From contig NZ_JACSKA010000005.1 of assembly GCF_018617385.1 (NCBI RefSeq), positions 1-64,000 of the forward strand: DNA of 64,000 nucleotides, read 5' to 3'. Positions 1 through 8,957 of this stretch are shown here, piece by piece (within the stretch, counting starts at the first letter, position 1; each line of letters starts with the position of its first letter). Origin of the DNA: Exiguobacterium sp018617385. Its GTDB lineage: Bacteria > Bacillota > Bacilli > Exiguobacteriales > Exiguobacteriaceae. The notes below the pieces were generated by a model. The model was not told the origin of the DNA. It did no database searches and saw only the letters and a list, made by a program, of their open reading frames with translations. The position numbers and the translations under genes were made by a program.

Positions 1-95
1 TTAAATTGACGAAGCTTGCGCTTCATTCAAAAAATGTAAAACTTATTTTTGCCTCATCGTTCAGTTTTCAAAGTTCGTCTGCCGCTCTTGGCGAC
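1..95 (-). other. 5' leader of an rRNA operon (16S gene lies left of the window)
   Basis: Read on the minus strand, this stretch holds CTTTGAAAACTGAAC (complement of 61-75), a motif typical of Bacillales rRNA leaders and spacers. It is followed by a small hairpin around AAGCGCAAGCTT. A strong rRNA-type promoter lies just upstream at 102-131. Together they indicate that transcription runs leftward into a 16S rRNA gene outside the window. No rRNA sequence itself is visible. The same motif can occur in the 16S-23S spacer, but the adjacent promoter favours the leader. Confidence 0.7.
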
Positions 96-101
96 TAAAT
101 G

Positions 102-131
102 ATAATAACATTTAATTCTTTTTGATGTCAA
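102..131 (-). promoter_or_regulatory. rRNA operon promoter, sigma-A type
   Basis: On the minus strand there is a consensus -35 TTGACA (126-131) and a -10 TATTAT (102-107), separated by 18 bases; shifting the -10 one base to TTATTA gives 17. The surroundings are AT-rich, which fits an rRNA P2-type promoter. About 200 further bases up to the vanW-like gene show no gene. Confidence 0.7.
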
Positions 132-340
132 CAACTTTTTTGTTTGTTCAACGTTTGTCGCTGGCAACAGAGATAACTATATCACCTGCTTTTTAATCTT
201 GCAAGCATTATTCTAAAAAAACTTTTATTTCTTTTTTCGCATCATTCGAAGTTCGAATCCAACTCCTTGAAGGAAGAATAAATCATTCTAAAGAATACAG
301 CTATATCTAATAACGACTATAAACCTTTAAGGAGCCCTTC

Positions 341-1183
341 ATGATGCAATCTGATCTACAGCGTCCTAAGAAACGTTCACCGCTCAGAATATGGTCCGGT
401 ACCCAAGTATATACGTTAAAGAGACGACTTGAATGGATGACGGATAAACGAAAATATGTTTCAAAACGAAATCCTGACCCGATGCCATATCTGATCCATA
501 CACACCGCACTCCTCTATATCGCCAACTCCGAGATGTCGATATGGAAGTTCAGCATAACAAGGTTACCAATCTGAAGATTGCAATTGCCAAACTGAACGG
601 CTCTATCCTGACTCCAAACGACGTCCTCTCCTATTGGAAGATGATCGGCAAGCCGACGAAACGTAAAGGATACGTCGACGGAATGATTCTTCATTACGGA
701 AAAGTCACTTCAGGAATCGGTGGTGGTCTATGCCAACTGTCGAATCTAATCTATTGGATCACCTTACATAGCCCATTGACCGTAACCGAACGTTATCGTC
801 ACAGCTACGATGTGTTCCCAGATTACCGACGGGATCAACCTTTCGGGAGTGGTGCGACATGTTCTTATAATTATCTCGACTTACAAATCACAAACCAAAC
901 GGCACAAACGTATCAACTCCTTCTATATATAGAGGGAGATCATCTCGTCGGGGAATGGCGCTCGAACATCCCGAATAAAGAACAGTATCGTATATATGAA
1001 GAAAACCATCATTTCACCCGTGAATGGTGGGGCGGGACGATTCGACATAACCAGATATTTAGAGAAGTCACTTCAATGAATGGTATACATCTTCGAAACG
1101 AGTTCATCACAGAAAATCATGCGATCACGATGTACGACCCATTCCTTCCTGAAAATACTGCATACAAAAAAGCCGACTCTTAA
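341..1183 (+). CDS. VanW family protein
   Basis: 280 residues. The central part carries the VanW family pattern: NGSILTPNDVLSYW, then TSGIGGGLCQLSNLIYW and later FGSGATCSYNYLDL. VanW proteins were first seen in vancomycin-resistance clusters, but most, like this one, stand alone in Gram-positive genomes and have no proven biochemical role; a link to the cell envelope is only inferred. There is no clear signal peptide or membrane segment. The ATG at 341 follows AAGGAG at suitable spacing. The stop codon lies in the loop of the terminator at 1167-1201, which is shared with pbuG on the other strand. Confidence 0.85.
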   Translation: MMQSDLQRPKKRSPLRIWSGTQVYTLKRRLEWMTDKRKYVSKRNPDPMPYLIHTHRTPLYRQLRDVDMEVQHNKVTNLKIAIAKLNGSILTPNDVLSYWKMIGKPTKRKGYVDGMILHYGKVTSGIGGGLCQLSNLIYWITLHSPLTVTERYRHSYDVFPDYRRDQPFGSGATCSYNYLDLQITNQTAQTYQLLLYIEGDHLVGEWRSNIPNKEQYRIYEENHHFTREWWGGTIRHNQIFREVTSMNGIHLRNEFITENHAITMYDPFLPENTAYKKADS

Positions 1184-1201
1184 TCACAGAGCCGGCTTTT
1201 C
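1167..1201. terminator. Bidirectional intrinsic terminator between vanW-like gene and pbuG
   Basis: AAAGCCGACTCT and AGAGCCGGCTTT form a hairpin with one mismatch around a 7-base loop. It is flanked by T runs on both strands, so it can end transcription from either side. Confidence 0.8.
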
Positions 1202-1209
1202 AAATGAAC

Positions 1210-2571
1210 TTATGCGTGTGGCAAGAACATGAAGTATGCCAAGAAGATGATCAACATCCCGTACATGATCGGATGAATCTCTTTCGTCTTCCCTTTTGCA
1301 ATCATCATGAGTGGATAAAGGATGAACCCAAGTCCGATTCCTGTAGCGATTGATGACGTCAATGGCATCATGATAATCGTCAAGAAGGCCGGGACTGCAA
1401 TCTCGATTTTTTTCCAATCGATATCGAGAAGTGCCGAAGCCATGAGCACACCAACAATAATCAGCGCAGGAGCTGTGACCGGCGCCGTAACAACTGCCAA
1501 GAGAGGCGAGAAGAACAATGCCAAACCGAAGAACAATCCTGCGAAAACAGCAGTCAACCCTGTTCGTCCACCAGCAGCGACACCTGCTGACGATTCAACG
1601 TATGAAGTCGCTGTAGATGTTCCGAAGATTGCACCTGCTACCGTTGCAGTCGAGTCAGCTAACAACGCCTTACTTGCACGCGGCACTTTATTTTCTTTCA
1701 TGATGCCCGCTTGACGCGCTACCGCGACGAGCGTTCCTGCTGTATCAAAGAAATCGATGAAGAAGAACGTCAAGATGACAACGAGCATTTGAAGCGTGAA
1801 CACATCACCGAAGTTGATGAAGGCTTGACCGAATGTAGATGACATACTCGGCGGCATGGATACAACGTCTGAGATTGCTGTCGGAGTTGGCACGAGACCG
1901 AAGATCATCCCGACAATCGCCGTCAACAACATCCCGATGAAAATACCACCTTTTACATCGCGCGCCATGAGCAAGGCACTGACCACGAGACCGAATACCG
2001 CGAGAAGCGTTGTGCCCGTTCCGAGCGAACCAAGACTGACGAGTGTCGCTTCATTCGCAACAACGATGCCTGCGTTTTTCAAACCGATGAACGCGATGAA
2101 GAAACCAATCCCTGCAGCAACCGCCATTTTGAGCGGAGCCGGAATCGCATTGACAATCGTTTCGCGAATTCCTGAGAGCGTCAATACGATAAAGAAGAGA
2201 CCTGATACGAGTACACCTGACAAAGCCGTTTGCCAAGAAATACCCATCCCGATGACGACGCTATATGCGAAGAACGCGTTGAGGCCCATGCCCGGCGCAA
2301 TCGCAATCGGGTAGTTCGCGAGAAGTCCCATCGTCAATGAACCGACTACTGCAACAAGACCTGTCGCCACGAAGACAGCTCCTGTATCCATACCCGCTGC
2401 CCCAAGGATATTCGGGTTAACGAAGAGGATGTAAGCCATCGCAAGGAAAGTTGTAAATCCTGCGATCAGTTCCGTGCGAACACTCGTTCCGAGTGCTGTG
2501 AGTTGGAAGTAACGATCGATCCGACTCGTTGTTGATGGTTGTTGCTGTTCTTGCTTGAGCTGTGTGCTCAT
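1210..2571 (-). CDS. pbuG: Guanine/hypoxanthine permease, AzgA/NCS2 family
   Basis: 453 residues from the ATG at 2571, which follows AGGAGGAAAACAA; an upstream in-frame ATG at 2691 lies inside the riboswitch leader and is not the start. The protein is an integral membrane carrier with about 12 hydrophobic segments. It has AzgA-family signatures near the N terminus (FLAMAYILFVNPNIL, APGMGLNAFFAY) and the FFFIDFFDTAGTL motif in the C-terminal half. The family imports hypoxanthine and guanine, or adenine, by proton symport. It lies downstream of guaA in the order seen in Bacillus, and its own guanine-type riboswitch supports guanine/hypoxanthine as substrate. Confidence 0.92.
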   Translation of the reverse strand: MSTQLKQEQQQPSTTSRIDRYFQLTALGTSVRTELIAGFTTFLAMAYILFVNPNILGAAGMDTGAVFVATGLVAVVGSLTMGLLANYPIAIAPGMGLNAFFAYSVVIGMGISWQTALSGVLVSGLFFIVLTLSGIRETIVNAIPAPLKMAVAAGIGFFIAFIGLKNAGIVVANEATLVSLGSLGTGTTLLAVFGLVVSALLMARDVKGGIFIGMLLTAIVGMIFGLVPTPTAISDVVSMPPSMSSTFGQAFINFGDVFTLQMLVVILTFFFIDFFDTAGTLVAVARQAGIMKENKVPRASKALLADSTATVAGAIFGTSTATSYVESSAGVAAGGRTGLTAVFAGLFFGLALFFSPLLAVVTAPVTAPALIIVGVLMASALLDIDWKKIEIAVPAFLTIIMMPLTSSIATGIGLGFILYPLMMIAKGKTKEIHPIMYGMLIIFLAYFMFLPHA

Positions 2572-2599
2572 TTGTTTTCCTCCTTGTGCTCGCCGTAAA

Positions 2600-2633
2600 A
2601 CGAGAAAAGGCCCCCGGCAAATGACCGAGGACC
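2600..2633 (-). terminator. Riboswitch-controlled terminator of pbuG
   Basis: On the minus strand GGTCCTCGG pairs fully (with G-T wobbles) with CCGGGGGCC across a 7-base loop and is followed by TTTTCTCGTTTT. It lies between the purine aptamer and the pbuG ribosome binding site, as expected for ligand-induced attenuation. Confidence 0.85.
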
Positions 2634-2676
2634 CCACGCGAAACATACGAGGGCATACACCCTCATCTATGTCTCG

Positions 2677-2741
2677 CCGTAGTGAAATCATTTAAGGTGA
2701 TTTCGTAGAGACTCTCGGGCCATATCCCCGACATTATACGG
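2677..2741 (-). promoter_or_regulatory. Guanine-type purine riboswitch aptamer upstream of pbuG
   Basis: The minus strand reads CCGTATAAT, GATATGGC, GTCTCTAC and CACTACGG in order, which are the conserved purine aptamer elements. P1 closes with CCGTA/TACGG, P2 is TCGGG/CCCGA and P3 is GAAATCA/TGATTTC. The specificity position in the ACTACG segment is C, which marks guanine/hypoxanthine rather than adenine binding. The third element differs slightly from the usual GTTTCTAC. Confidence 0.92.
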
Positions 2742-2783
2742 CAAAATATTTTATAATTGTTCGGTTATAATAAGAACGTTCTT

Positions 2784-2812
2784 ATCGTATCAGCGTGAAA
2801 ATAGAATGTCAA
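2784..2812 (-). promoter_or_regulatory. pbuG promoter
   Basis: Minus-strand TTGACA (2807-2812), a 17-base spacer and TACGAT (2784-2789), placed directly upstream of the aptamer. Confidence 0.65.
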
Positions 2813-2895
2813 CTAAATTCACGGATTTTACATCGATAAAAAACGTTAATGTTCGGTTTTAAGACAAAACAGAGGGGATATCCCCTCTGTTCAGC

Positions 2896-4437
2896 TTATT
2901 CCCATTCAATTGTTGCAGGTGGCTTAGACGTAATGTCATACAGCACACGGTTAACGTGGCTGACTTCGTTTACAATCCGGACAGAAATCTTCTCAAGCAC
3001 ATCCCATGGAATACGTGCCCAATCGGACGTCATGCCATCGATTGAAGTGACCGCACGGACACCGACAGCATAGTCGTACGTACGCTCGTCACCCATGACT
3101 CCGACCGAGCGAATCGGCGTGAGCACCGTGAAGTATTGCCAGATGTCGCGTTCAAGTCCAGCCTTCTTCACTTCTTCACGTAGAATCGCATCGGATTCAC
3201 GCACGATCTCTAACTTCTCTCCCGTGATTTCACCAAGGACACGAATTCCGAGACCTGGACCTGGGAACGGTTGGCGCCAAACGATATAGTCAGGAAGACC
3301 AAGTTCTGTACCGAGTGCACGGACCTCGTCTTTAAAGAGCGTGTTGAGCGGTTCGATCAACGTGAAGTTCATATCTTCCGGCAATCCACCGACGTTATGG
3401 TGTGATTTGATTGTTTGTGCTGTGTCTGTCCCACTCTCGATGATGTCTGTATAGAGCGTCCCCTGTGCGAGGAAGTCCATATCGACGAGTTTCGATGCTT
3501 CTTCATCAAATACGTAGATGAACTCGTTTCCGATGATCTTACGTTTTTGCTCAGGGTCCGAGACACCAGCCAATTTCGTCAAGAAACGTTCTTGCGCATC
3601 GATTTTAATGACCTTCATGTTGAATCCGTCCGCGAACGTCTTCATGACGCTATCCGCTTCTCCTTTACGAAGGAGACCATGGTCCACAAACATACACGTC
3701 AACTGGTCACCGATTGCGCGATGAACGAGTGCGGCCACGACAGAAGAGTCGACACCACCCGAAAGCGCACAAAGAACTTGCTTATCGCCAACGATTTCAC
3801 GGATTTTCTCCACTTCGAGATCGATAAAGTTTTCCATCGACCATTCGCCTTTGGCACCACATACTTCATAGATGAAGTTTTTCAAGATGTCGTTTCCGTA
3901 CTCCGAGTGACGAACCTCTGGATGGTATTGGACACCATACATTTTCAACTCATCGTTTTTGATTGAAGCGACCGGGCAAGACGGGTTCGTTCCATCGACG
4001 ATAAATCCTTCCGGTGCTTCCATGACGAGGTCACCGTGGCTCATCCATACTGTATGCTCGACTGGAAGGCCGTTATAAATCGCTGATGCTTCCGGCGTTG
4101 AGAACAATGTCGCTTTTCCGTATTCACGTTGAGCGGCACGTTCCACACGACCACCGAAGTGATGCGTCATGAGTTGCATCCCGTAGCAGATCCCGAAGAT
4201 TGGAATACCCAGTTCAAAGATCTCTGGATCACAACGATATGCACCTTCCGCGTATACGCTGTTCGGTCCACCCGAGAAGATGATGCCGATCGGGTTCAAT
4301 TCGCGAATCTCCGCTGCCGTCATCTTATGTGAATGCAACTCGCTGTATACGCCAAGGTCACGGACACGACGTGTGATCAACTGGTTATACTGACCACCAA
4401 AATCAAGCACCAAAATCATTTCTTGTTCTACTTTCAC
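2896..4437 (-). CDS. guaA: GMP synthase (glutamine-hydrolysing)
   Basis: 513 residues, the usual length. It converts XMP to GMP in purine synthesis. The N-terminal class I glutamine amidotransferase domain has the nucleophile motif GICYGMQL and the HPEV histidine/glutamate. The ATP pyrophosphatase domain begins with ALSGGVDSSVVAAL, and the C-terminal dimerisation domain ends in KPPATIEWE. I chose the GTG at 4437, because it lies 6 bases after AAAGGTGGAG; the ATG at 4467 precedes this site. Expression is controlled by the guanine riboswitch and terminator upstream, which gives end-product feedback. Confidence 0.96.
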   Translation of the reverse strand: MKVEQEMILVLDFGGQYNQLITRRVRDLGVYSELHSHKMTAAEIRELNPIGIIFSGGPNSVYAEGAYRCDPEIFELGIPIFGICYGMQLMTHHFGGRVERAAQREYGKATLFSTPEASAIYNGLPVEHTVWMSHGDLVMEAPEGFIVDGTNPSCPVASIKNDELKMYGVQYHPEVRHSEYGNDILKNFIYEVCGAKGEWSMENFIDLEVEKIREIVGDKQVLCALSGGVDSSVVAALVHRAIGDQLTCMFVDHGLLRKGEADSVMKTFADGFNMKVIKIDAQERFLTKLAGVSDPEQKRKIIGNEFIYVFDEEASKLVDMDFLAQGTLYTDIIESGTDTAQTIKSHHNVGGLPEDMNFTLIEPLNTLFKDEVRALGTELGLPDYIVWRQPFPGPGLGIRVLGEITGEKLEIVRESDAILREEVKKAGLERDIWQYFTVLTPIRSVGVMGDERTYDYAVGVRAVTSIDGMTSDWARIPWDVLEKISVRIVNEVSHVNRVLYDITSKPPATIEWE

Positions 4438-4465
4438 GAAATCTCCACCTTTCTGCCTTCTCCTC

Positions 4466-4522
4466 AAAAAAGGACGCGCCTCTCCCCCAGATTAACCCAA
4501 ACCGAAGAAGAAGCACGCCCTT
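4466..4522 (-). terminator. Riboswitch-controlled terminator of guaA with overlapping antiterminator
   Basis: On the minus strand AAGGGCGTGC pairs with GCGCGTCCTT and is followed by six T residues. The 5' arm also pairs with the upstream GAGCACG (4540-4546), giving an alternative antiterminator, so the two folds exclude each other. Confidence 0.8.
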
Positions 4523-4547
4523 TTCTTTGTATACGAAACGTGCTCCT

Positions 4548-4611
4548 TCATAGTCGGTCCATTTACGGTGGTCCGGTAGAGACTCTCGCGCCAATTCACG
4601 AGTATATACGA
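4548..4611 (-). promoter_or_regulatory. Guanine riboswitch aptamer upstream of guaA
   Basis: The minus strand contains TCGTATATA, GAATTGGC, GTCTCTACC, CCGTAAA and GACTATGA in the order of the purine aptamer, with P1 TCGTA/TATGA and P3 GGACCA/TGGACC. C in GACTATG indicates guanine specificity. AATTGGC replaces the usual ATATGGC. Confidence 0.93.
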
Positions 4612-4647
4612 AGGAATGCCATGTTCAATTATCTAACTAATGCGTCT

Positions 4648-4676
4648 ATCTTACTTGATGAATCCCGTCACTTCAA
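4648..4676 (-). promoter_or_regulatory. guaA promoter
   Basis: Minus-strand TTGAAG (4671-4676), a 17-base spacer and TAAGAT (4648-4653). The -35 box overlaps the last codons of the transglutaminase gene, so guaA can be transcribed independently of the upstream operon. Confidence 0.5.
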
Positions 4677-6772
4677 CTCATAATTCGACGAATCATGATT
4701 TTCCAATATTCTTTATATTTTGAATTCGGCTCTTGTTCTGCGTAAACAGCTTGCTCAAACAAAGCCGTCAGACGGGTCATATCATTCGTTTCATAGTAGG
4801 CATCGACCTCTTTGGCAAGTTCTGAAGGCGTACGTCCATCAATTTTAAATCCGTTCGCACGCAGTCGTTTCATCAAATAGCGGTGCATCGATACGAGACG
4901 CCCATCCGTGAGCGGACGACTCATCCACCAGACATACATGATTTGACGCTCGATGATTTTACGGTTCCATACGAGGACCGCCACGAGGAAGAGAATGACA
5001 ATCCATCCCCATACGGGCATGTTGCGTGCCTCCTCTTGAACATCACCTGTCGTCACGTCATCGATCAACAAATCTTCTTGCGGACGGTTTTGCGTATCGT
5101 TGTCCTGATTTGCTTGGGGATCGTTCGCAGCCGGTGTCGTGTCTTCCGTATCCGTCTCTCGTTCCATCTGCAATAAGTTGGCGTCCGAGAAACTGATGGT
5201 CGCTTCTAACGGGACCCAGCCCGCGCCTTCAATGAAATACTCGACCCACGAGTGGGCGTGACGATTTCGAATCGTATGTTCTTCTTCACCTTGAACGACC
5301 CCTCGTGTGTCACCCATCGTAAACCCTTTTACCCAACGCGTCGGTATGCCGTTCGCACGCAACAACACGGCAGCTGACGTCGAGAAGTTATCGCAATACC
5401 CGATTTGTGTGTCGAATAGGAACTGGTCAACATAATCCGTGTCCCCTTCCGGTTGTGCCACATTTTCGGTATCGTATTGAAATTCCCCATTTCGGAAATA
5501 CGCTTCTACCGCTTCCGCCTTCTCGTTCGGTGTCTCACTCTCCGCCGTAATATCAGTGGCTAAATCTCGTACACGCTCTGGCAACGATTCCGGTAGCTGT
5601 AAATAGACCTGTTGCTCTTCTTCCGTGAGCGACGTGATTTCTTCATTTAATGCAAGCTGTTCTTCAGAGAAAGCCGGGACACTATAACGAAGTTGGATCG
5701 TCCGCGGAGTCGATTGTTCCTCATTTTCAAATACAATCTTTCCGGACGGTTGCATCGTAATCGTCTCGTTCGGGAACGCCCGCTCGATGTCACCGACTCG
5801 AAATTCGGTACCGGACTCTGTTTCGATGGCTTGCGGATATTCTCCACCATAAGGAACGAACGGTTGTCGGCGCTCAAAACGTAACAATGCCTGTTCCGGT
5901 GTCGTATCTACTTCCGAGTCCACTAACTGACCACGATTGTAGTTCGAGTCAAGGACCGGTGCCTCAACCCAACCTTTCCCTGTATAAATCGCCTTGGATT
6001 CGATGCGCCAATAGCGGGCCGGCACGCCGCGAGCGATGAAGACGATGCCGTCATCCTGTTCGAACGGACCACCTAGCGATTCATCGTTCACTCCATATCC
6101 AACTCGGCCCGGGCCACTCCCATCTCCTTCCGTCGTCGCATTCCGGAAGCTCGTAGTGATTCGGTCAGACCAATCGCCTTCGAGCGTTGGTGAAGCGCTT
6201 GCGAGAGCCACGACGACACTGAGGAGTAGTCCGATACTGACGAATCGGACGAGCGATTGACTCGGTCGTTTCGCCAAATCGGTGACAAATAATAAGAGGA
6301 GCGATGTGACGATGGCATACAGGATATTGCCTTCCCCGTCATACAATGTCCACGTATCAAAATAAGCCATAACCCCAAGTGTCGAGACGATCATTCCAAG
6401 AGCAAAACTGTAACTTGGATAAGTTCGTCCGACGAGCACGGCGAACAGTAAGCCGATCAGCGCCATGGCAGAGAAGAAAATTGCCTCATTCGGCAGCTCA
6501 CCGCTCATGACACCCATCAAATCTTCCATCCATAGTCCAAACCAGTCCAGAATACTGCCATGATAGACATACAAGATGACGAGGAAATGAAGAAGCGAGA
6601 TTCCAAGGAAAGCAGCCCATGGTAGAAGACTCGCTAACATCGGCACGATAAGCAGGAAGTAAAATGGCCACGTCACATCGAACGTCGTACTTCCGACAAT
6701 CGGCTCAATCCAGAACGACAACAAATAGGCAGCAAGCGCCGTATAGACGATTCGGGTTACCCATGTCTTCAT
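4673..6772 (-). CDS. Transglutaminase-like membrane protein (TgpA/YebA type)
   Basis: 699 residues. About six hydrophobic segments fill the first 200 residues, a large outward-facing region follows, and another membrane segment lies near residue 590 with a short cytoplasmic DUF4129-like tail. The transglutaminase core has the catalytic cysteine in GYCDNFSTSAAVLLR, the histidine in HAHSWVEYF and the aspartate/glutamate region in GWVPLEAT. It is the third gene of the MoxR-DUF58-transglutaminase operon and overlaps the DUF58 gene by 4 bases. The family is thought to act at the cell envelope; its substrate is unknown. The order with guaA and pbuG matches B. subtilis yeaC-yeaD-yebA-guaA-pbuG. Confidence 0.88.
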   Translation of the reverse strand: MKTWVTRIVYTALAAYLLSFWIEPIVGSTTFDVTWPFYFLLIVPMLASLLPWAAFLGISLLHFLVILYVYHGSILDWFGLWMEDLMGVMSGELPNEAIFFSAMALIGLLFAVLVGRTYPSYSFALGMIVSTLGVMAYFDTWTLYDGEGNILYAIVTSLLLLFVTDLAKRPSQSLVRFVSIGLLLSVVVALASASPTLEGDWSDRITTSFRNATTEGDGSGPGRVGYGVNDESLGGPFEQDDGIVFIARGVPARYWRIESKAIYTGKGWVEAPVLDSNYNRGQLVDSEVDTTPEQALLRFERRQPFVPYGGEYPQAIETESGTEFRVGDIERAFPNETITMQPSGKIVFENEEQSTPRTIQLRYSVPAFSEEQLALNEEITSLTEEEQQVYLQLPESLPERVRDLATDITAESETPNEKAEAVEAYFRNGEFQYDTENVAQPEGDTDYVDQFLFDTQIGYCDNFSTSAAVLLRANGIPTRWVKGFTMGDTRGVVQGEEEHTIRNRHAHSWVEYFIEGAGWVPLEATISFSDANLLQMERETDTEDTTPAANDPQANQDNDTQNRPQEDLLIDDVTTGDVQEEARNMPVWGWIVILFLVAVLVWNRKIIERQIMYVWWMSRPLTDGRLVSMHRYLMKRLRANGFKIDGRTPSELAKEVDAYYETNDMTRLTALFEQAVYAEQEPNSKYKEYWKIMIRRIMS

Positions 6773-7839
6773 ACCGTCACCTCATTTACTGCCGTGTAAA
6801 GATGATAGCTACCTTGTGTCTCGTGCATCAACTCTCGAATGGACGTCGTTTCAAACGGACTGATCAAAATCAAATCTCCAGTTTGTTGAGGCAGATTTTG
6901 CTTCACTCGTTCGACGAGACGCCCCTCGGTTTCTGGCGTGGCGGTCAATAAGTAATGGCCGACTTCCGCACTCTGGTCAGGAAGATGGAACAGTCGCACC
7001 TGCTCTTCAATGACGTAGAGCTCAAACGGCAGATTTTTTCGTTCTAACTGACGGATCGCTCCAACGAGTAAGGACAGGGAACGTTCAAATGCCTCTTCAT
7101 ACCCGGCAGAGACGGCAGGCACGAATACGAGCGAGAGCTTCTTCTCTTGTTCCTGGTCAAACGTCTTGGTCATCAAGTTCCCTCGACGTGCGGATGCCTT
7201 CCAATCAATCCGTCCGATTCGGTCCCCTGCCGCATACTCTCGAACTCCGCTGGTCGTATTGGCCACTTCGGTATACGTCCGCATTTGACGATATTGTTCC
7301 CCCCGACCTCCGACATGTTCGTCTCGAGGTAAATCAAACGGCAATTCGGCAGGCGACACCTCGACGACCGTTTCGAGTCGCAACGTCCGCTTCCGGTCGA
7401 ACAAACCGAACACATCGCGTACATGGAGCACGGTGCGGTCAAAGACATGAATCCCACGCTTGATCGCCCCGACCTCATAATGGACGACTTCAGCCTGCCG
7501 GAAAAAACGGTCCACCGGCACGACAATCGTCTTGTCTTCATCCGTCAAACGTTGTGGCAATCGCTCCTCTAACGTGACCATCCCAATTAAGAAGGGATAC
7601 TTCCGTTCAATTCGTAACTCGACGTCCATCGTTTGTCCAGAAACAAGTCGCTTCGTCGTCACACGACGCAATACGTTTGCCGCCGTGACCGGATAAATCA
7701 TAAAGAGCGTCCAGTAGACGGTCAACACGACGAACGACCACCATAATGTTGAGGCGACGATACTGCCTTCGATGCGGGCAAATGCATACAATCCGAATGC
7801 CGCCGCCCATACAACGAACAGCTTCATCCAGTTTTTCAT
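6769..7839 (-). CDS. DUF58 domain protein (YeaD-like)
   Basis: 356 residues. Two hydrophobic segments lie within the first 50 residues. The C-terminal half carries the DUF58 signature GRIDWKASARRGNLMTKTFD, followed by a von Willebrand-like fold (LSLVFVP). DUF58 proteins are encoded with MoxR ATPases and are thought to be their partner or substrate-binding component. It overlaps the neighbouring genes by 4 bases on each side, which indicates translational coupling. Function is inferred from context only. Confidence 0.88.
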   Translation of the reverse strand: MKNWMKLFVVWAAAFGLYAFARIEGSIVASTLWWSFVVLTVYWTLFMIYPVTAANVLRRVTTKRLVSGQTMDVELRIERKYPFLIGMVTLEERLPQRLTDEDKTIVVPVDRFFRQAEVVHYEVGAIKRGIHVFDRTVLHVRDVFGLFDRKRTLRLETVVEVSPAELPFDLPRDEHVGGRGEQYRQMRTYTEVANTTSGVREYAAGDRIGRIDWKASARRGNLMTKTFDQEQEKKLSLVFVPAVSAGYEEAFERSLSLLVGAIRQLERKNLPFELYVIEEQVRLFHLPDQSAEVGHYLLTATPETEGRLVERVKQNLPQQTGDLILISPFETTSIRELMHETQGSYHLYTAVNEVTV

Positions 7840-8786
7840 ACTTCATTGACCTCACGATCCATCGGGACAGGTAACGTATCTAACCAGTCTTGAATCAATT
7901 GATTCGGTGACTTCCCTTTATATCGCGCTTCCGCTGTCAACAAGACGCGATGTCCGAGCACACTCGTCGCCATCGCCTTCACATCATCCGGCAAGACGAA
8001 ATCGCGATTATGGATATACGCCCACGATTGAGCCGCTTTCATCAACGCAAGTGTGGCTCGCGGACTCCCGCCTAAATACGTATGCGGATCTTTTCGAGAC
8101 TCATGCACCAATCGCACGATGTACTGTTTGACAGCACTCGACACATGCACGTCTCTCACTTCACTTTGCATCAGTTCGACTTCTTGCTTCGTGATCACGC
8201 TCTGAAGCGCCTCGAGCGGCTCTTCTTTTTCAAAACGTGACAACAGTGCAATCTCTTCATTAAACGTCGGATAGCCCATCTCGATTTTAAGTAAGAAGCG
8301 ATCCAGCTGTGCTTCCGGTAACGGATACGTCCCTTCATGCTCAATCGGGTTTTGTGTCGCCATGACGAAGAAAGGTGAAGGTAACACTTTCAATTCCCCG
8401 TCCACTGTCACACTTCGCTCAGCCATCGCCTCGAGAAGAGCCGATTGCGTTTTCGGTGAGGTCCGGTTGATTTCATCCGCTAAAATGATGTTACCCATGA
8501 GCGGACCTGGTCGATATTCAAATTCTCTCGTTTTTTGGTTATACATCGAAATCCCGGTCAAGTCGGATGGCAGCATGTCCGGCGTGAATTGAATGCGCTT
8601 AAAATCTAAGTCAATCGCTCGACTGAACGTACGAACGAGCATCGTTTTCCCCACTCCTGGTACGTCTTCAAGTAATACATGCCCACCTGCCAGCAAGGCA
8701 GTGAGACTTTTTGCGATGACTTCTTCTTTTCCGACAATCACGGTTTCAATAGCGGTAATAATCGATTGGACAGTTGGACGGTACAT
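7836..8786 (-). CDS. MoxR family AAA+ ATPase
   Basis: 316 residues, the full length of the family. Walker A is LLEDVPGVGKTMLV, Walker B is ILADEINRTSPKTQSALLEAM, sensor 1 is FVMATQNPIEHEGTYPLPEAQ and sensor 2 lies in GGSPRATLALMKAAQ. MoxR ATPases work as chaperones that activate or assemble partner complexes. The first gene of the operon with DUF58 and the transglutaminase. The ATG at 8786 follows AAAGGGGAG. Confidence 0.92.
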   Translation of the reverse strand: MYRPTVQSIITAIETVIVGKEEVIAKSLTALLAGGHVLLEDVPGVGKTMLVRTFSRAIDLDFKRIQFTPDMLPSDLTGISMYNQKTREFEYRPGPLMGNIILADEINRTSPKTQSALLEAMAERSVTVDGELKVLPSPFFVMATQNPIEHEGTYPLPEAQLDRFLLKIEMGYPTFNEEIALLSRFEKEEPLEALQSVITKQEVELMQSEVRDVHVSSAVKQYIVRLVHESRKDPHTYLGGSPRATLALMKAAQSWAYIHNRDFVLPDDVKAMATSVLGHRVLLTAEARYKGKSPNQLIQDWLDTLPVPMDREVNEV

Positions 8787-8917
8787 GACGGACTCCCCTT
8801 TTTCTCTGATCTAGGATGACTGAAAGTTAGAATGTTCTGACTTTATTGTGACACAAGCGAGTATCGGAAAGAAAGAAATACCGCACCCAAATGCGTTTCC
8901 TATTTCTTTACCCAAAA

Positions 8918-8951
8918 AACGTGTCCGTTCTTTAGAAAAAACGGGCACGTT
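8918..8951 (-). terminator. Intrinsic terminator of the flavin reductase gene
   Basis: AACGTGCCCGTT pairs with AACGGACACGTT on the minus strand (one wobble) and a run of T follows. Confidence 0.8.
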
Positions 8952-8957
8952 TATCGA

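Noticed and set aside
1322..2314. Plus-strand open frames opposite pbuG
   Set aside because: They are antisense frames of a clear permease gene with alanine/proline/threonine-rich composition typical of such shadows.
2677..2741. Adenine rather than guanine specificity of the purine riboswitch
   Set aside because: The specificity position in ACTACG is C; adenine aptamers have T/U there.
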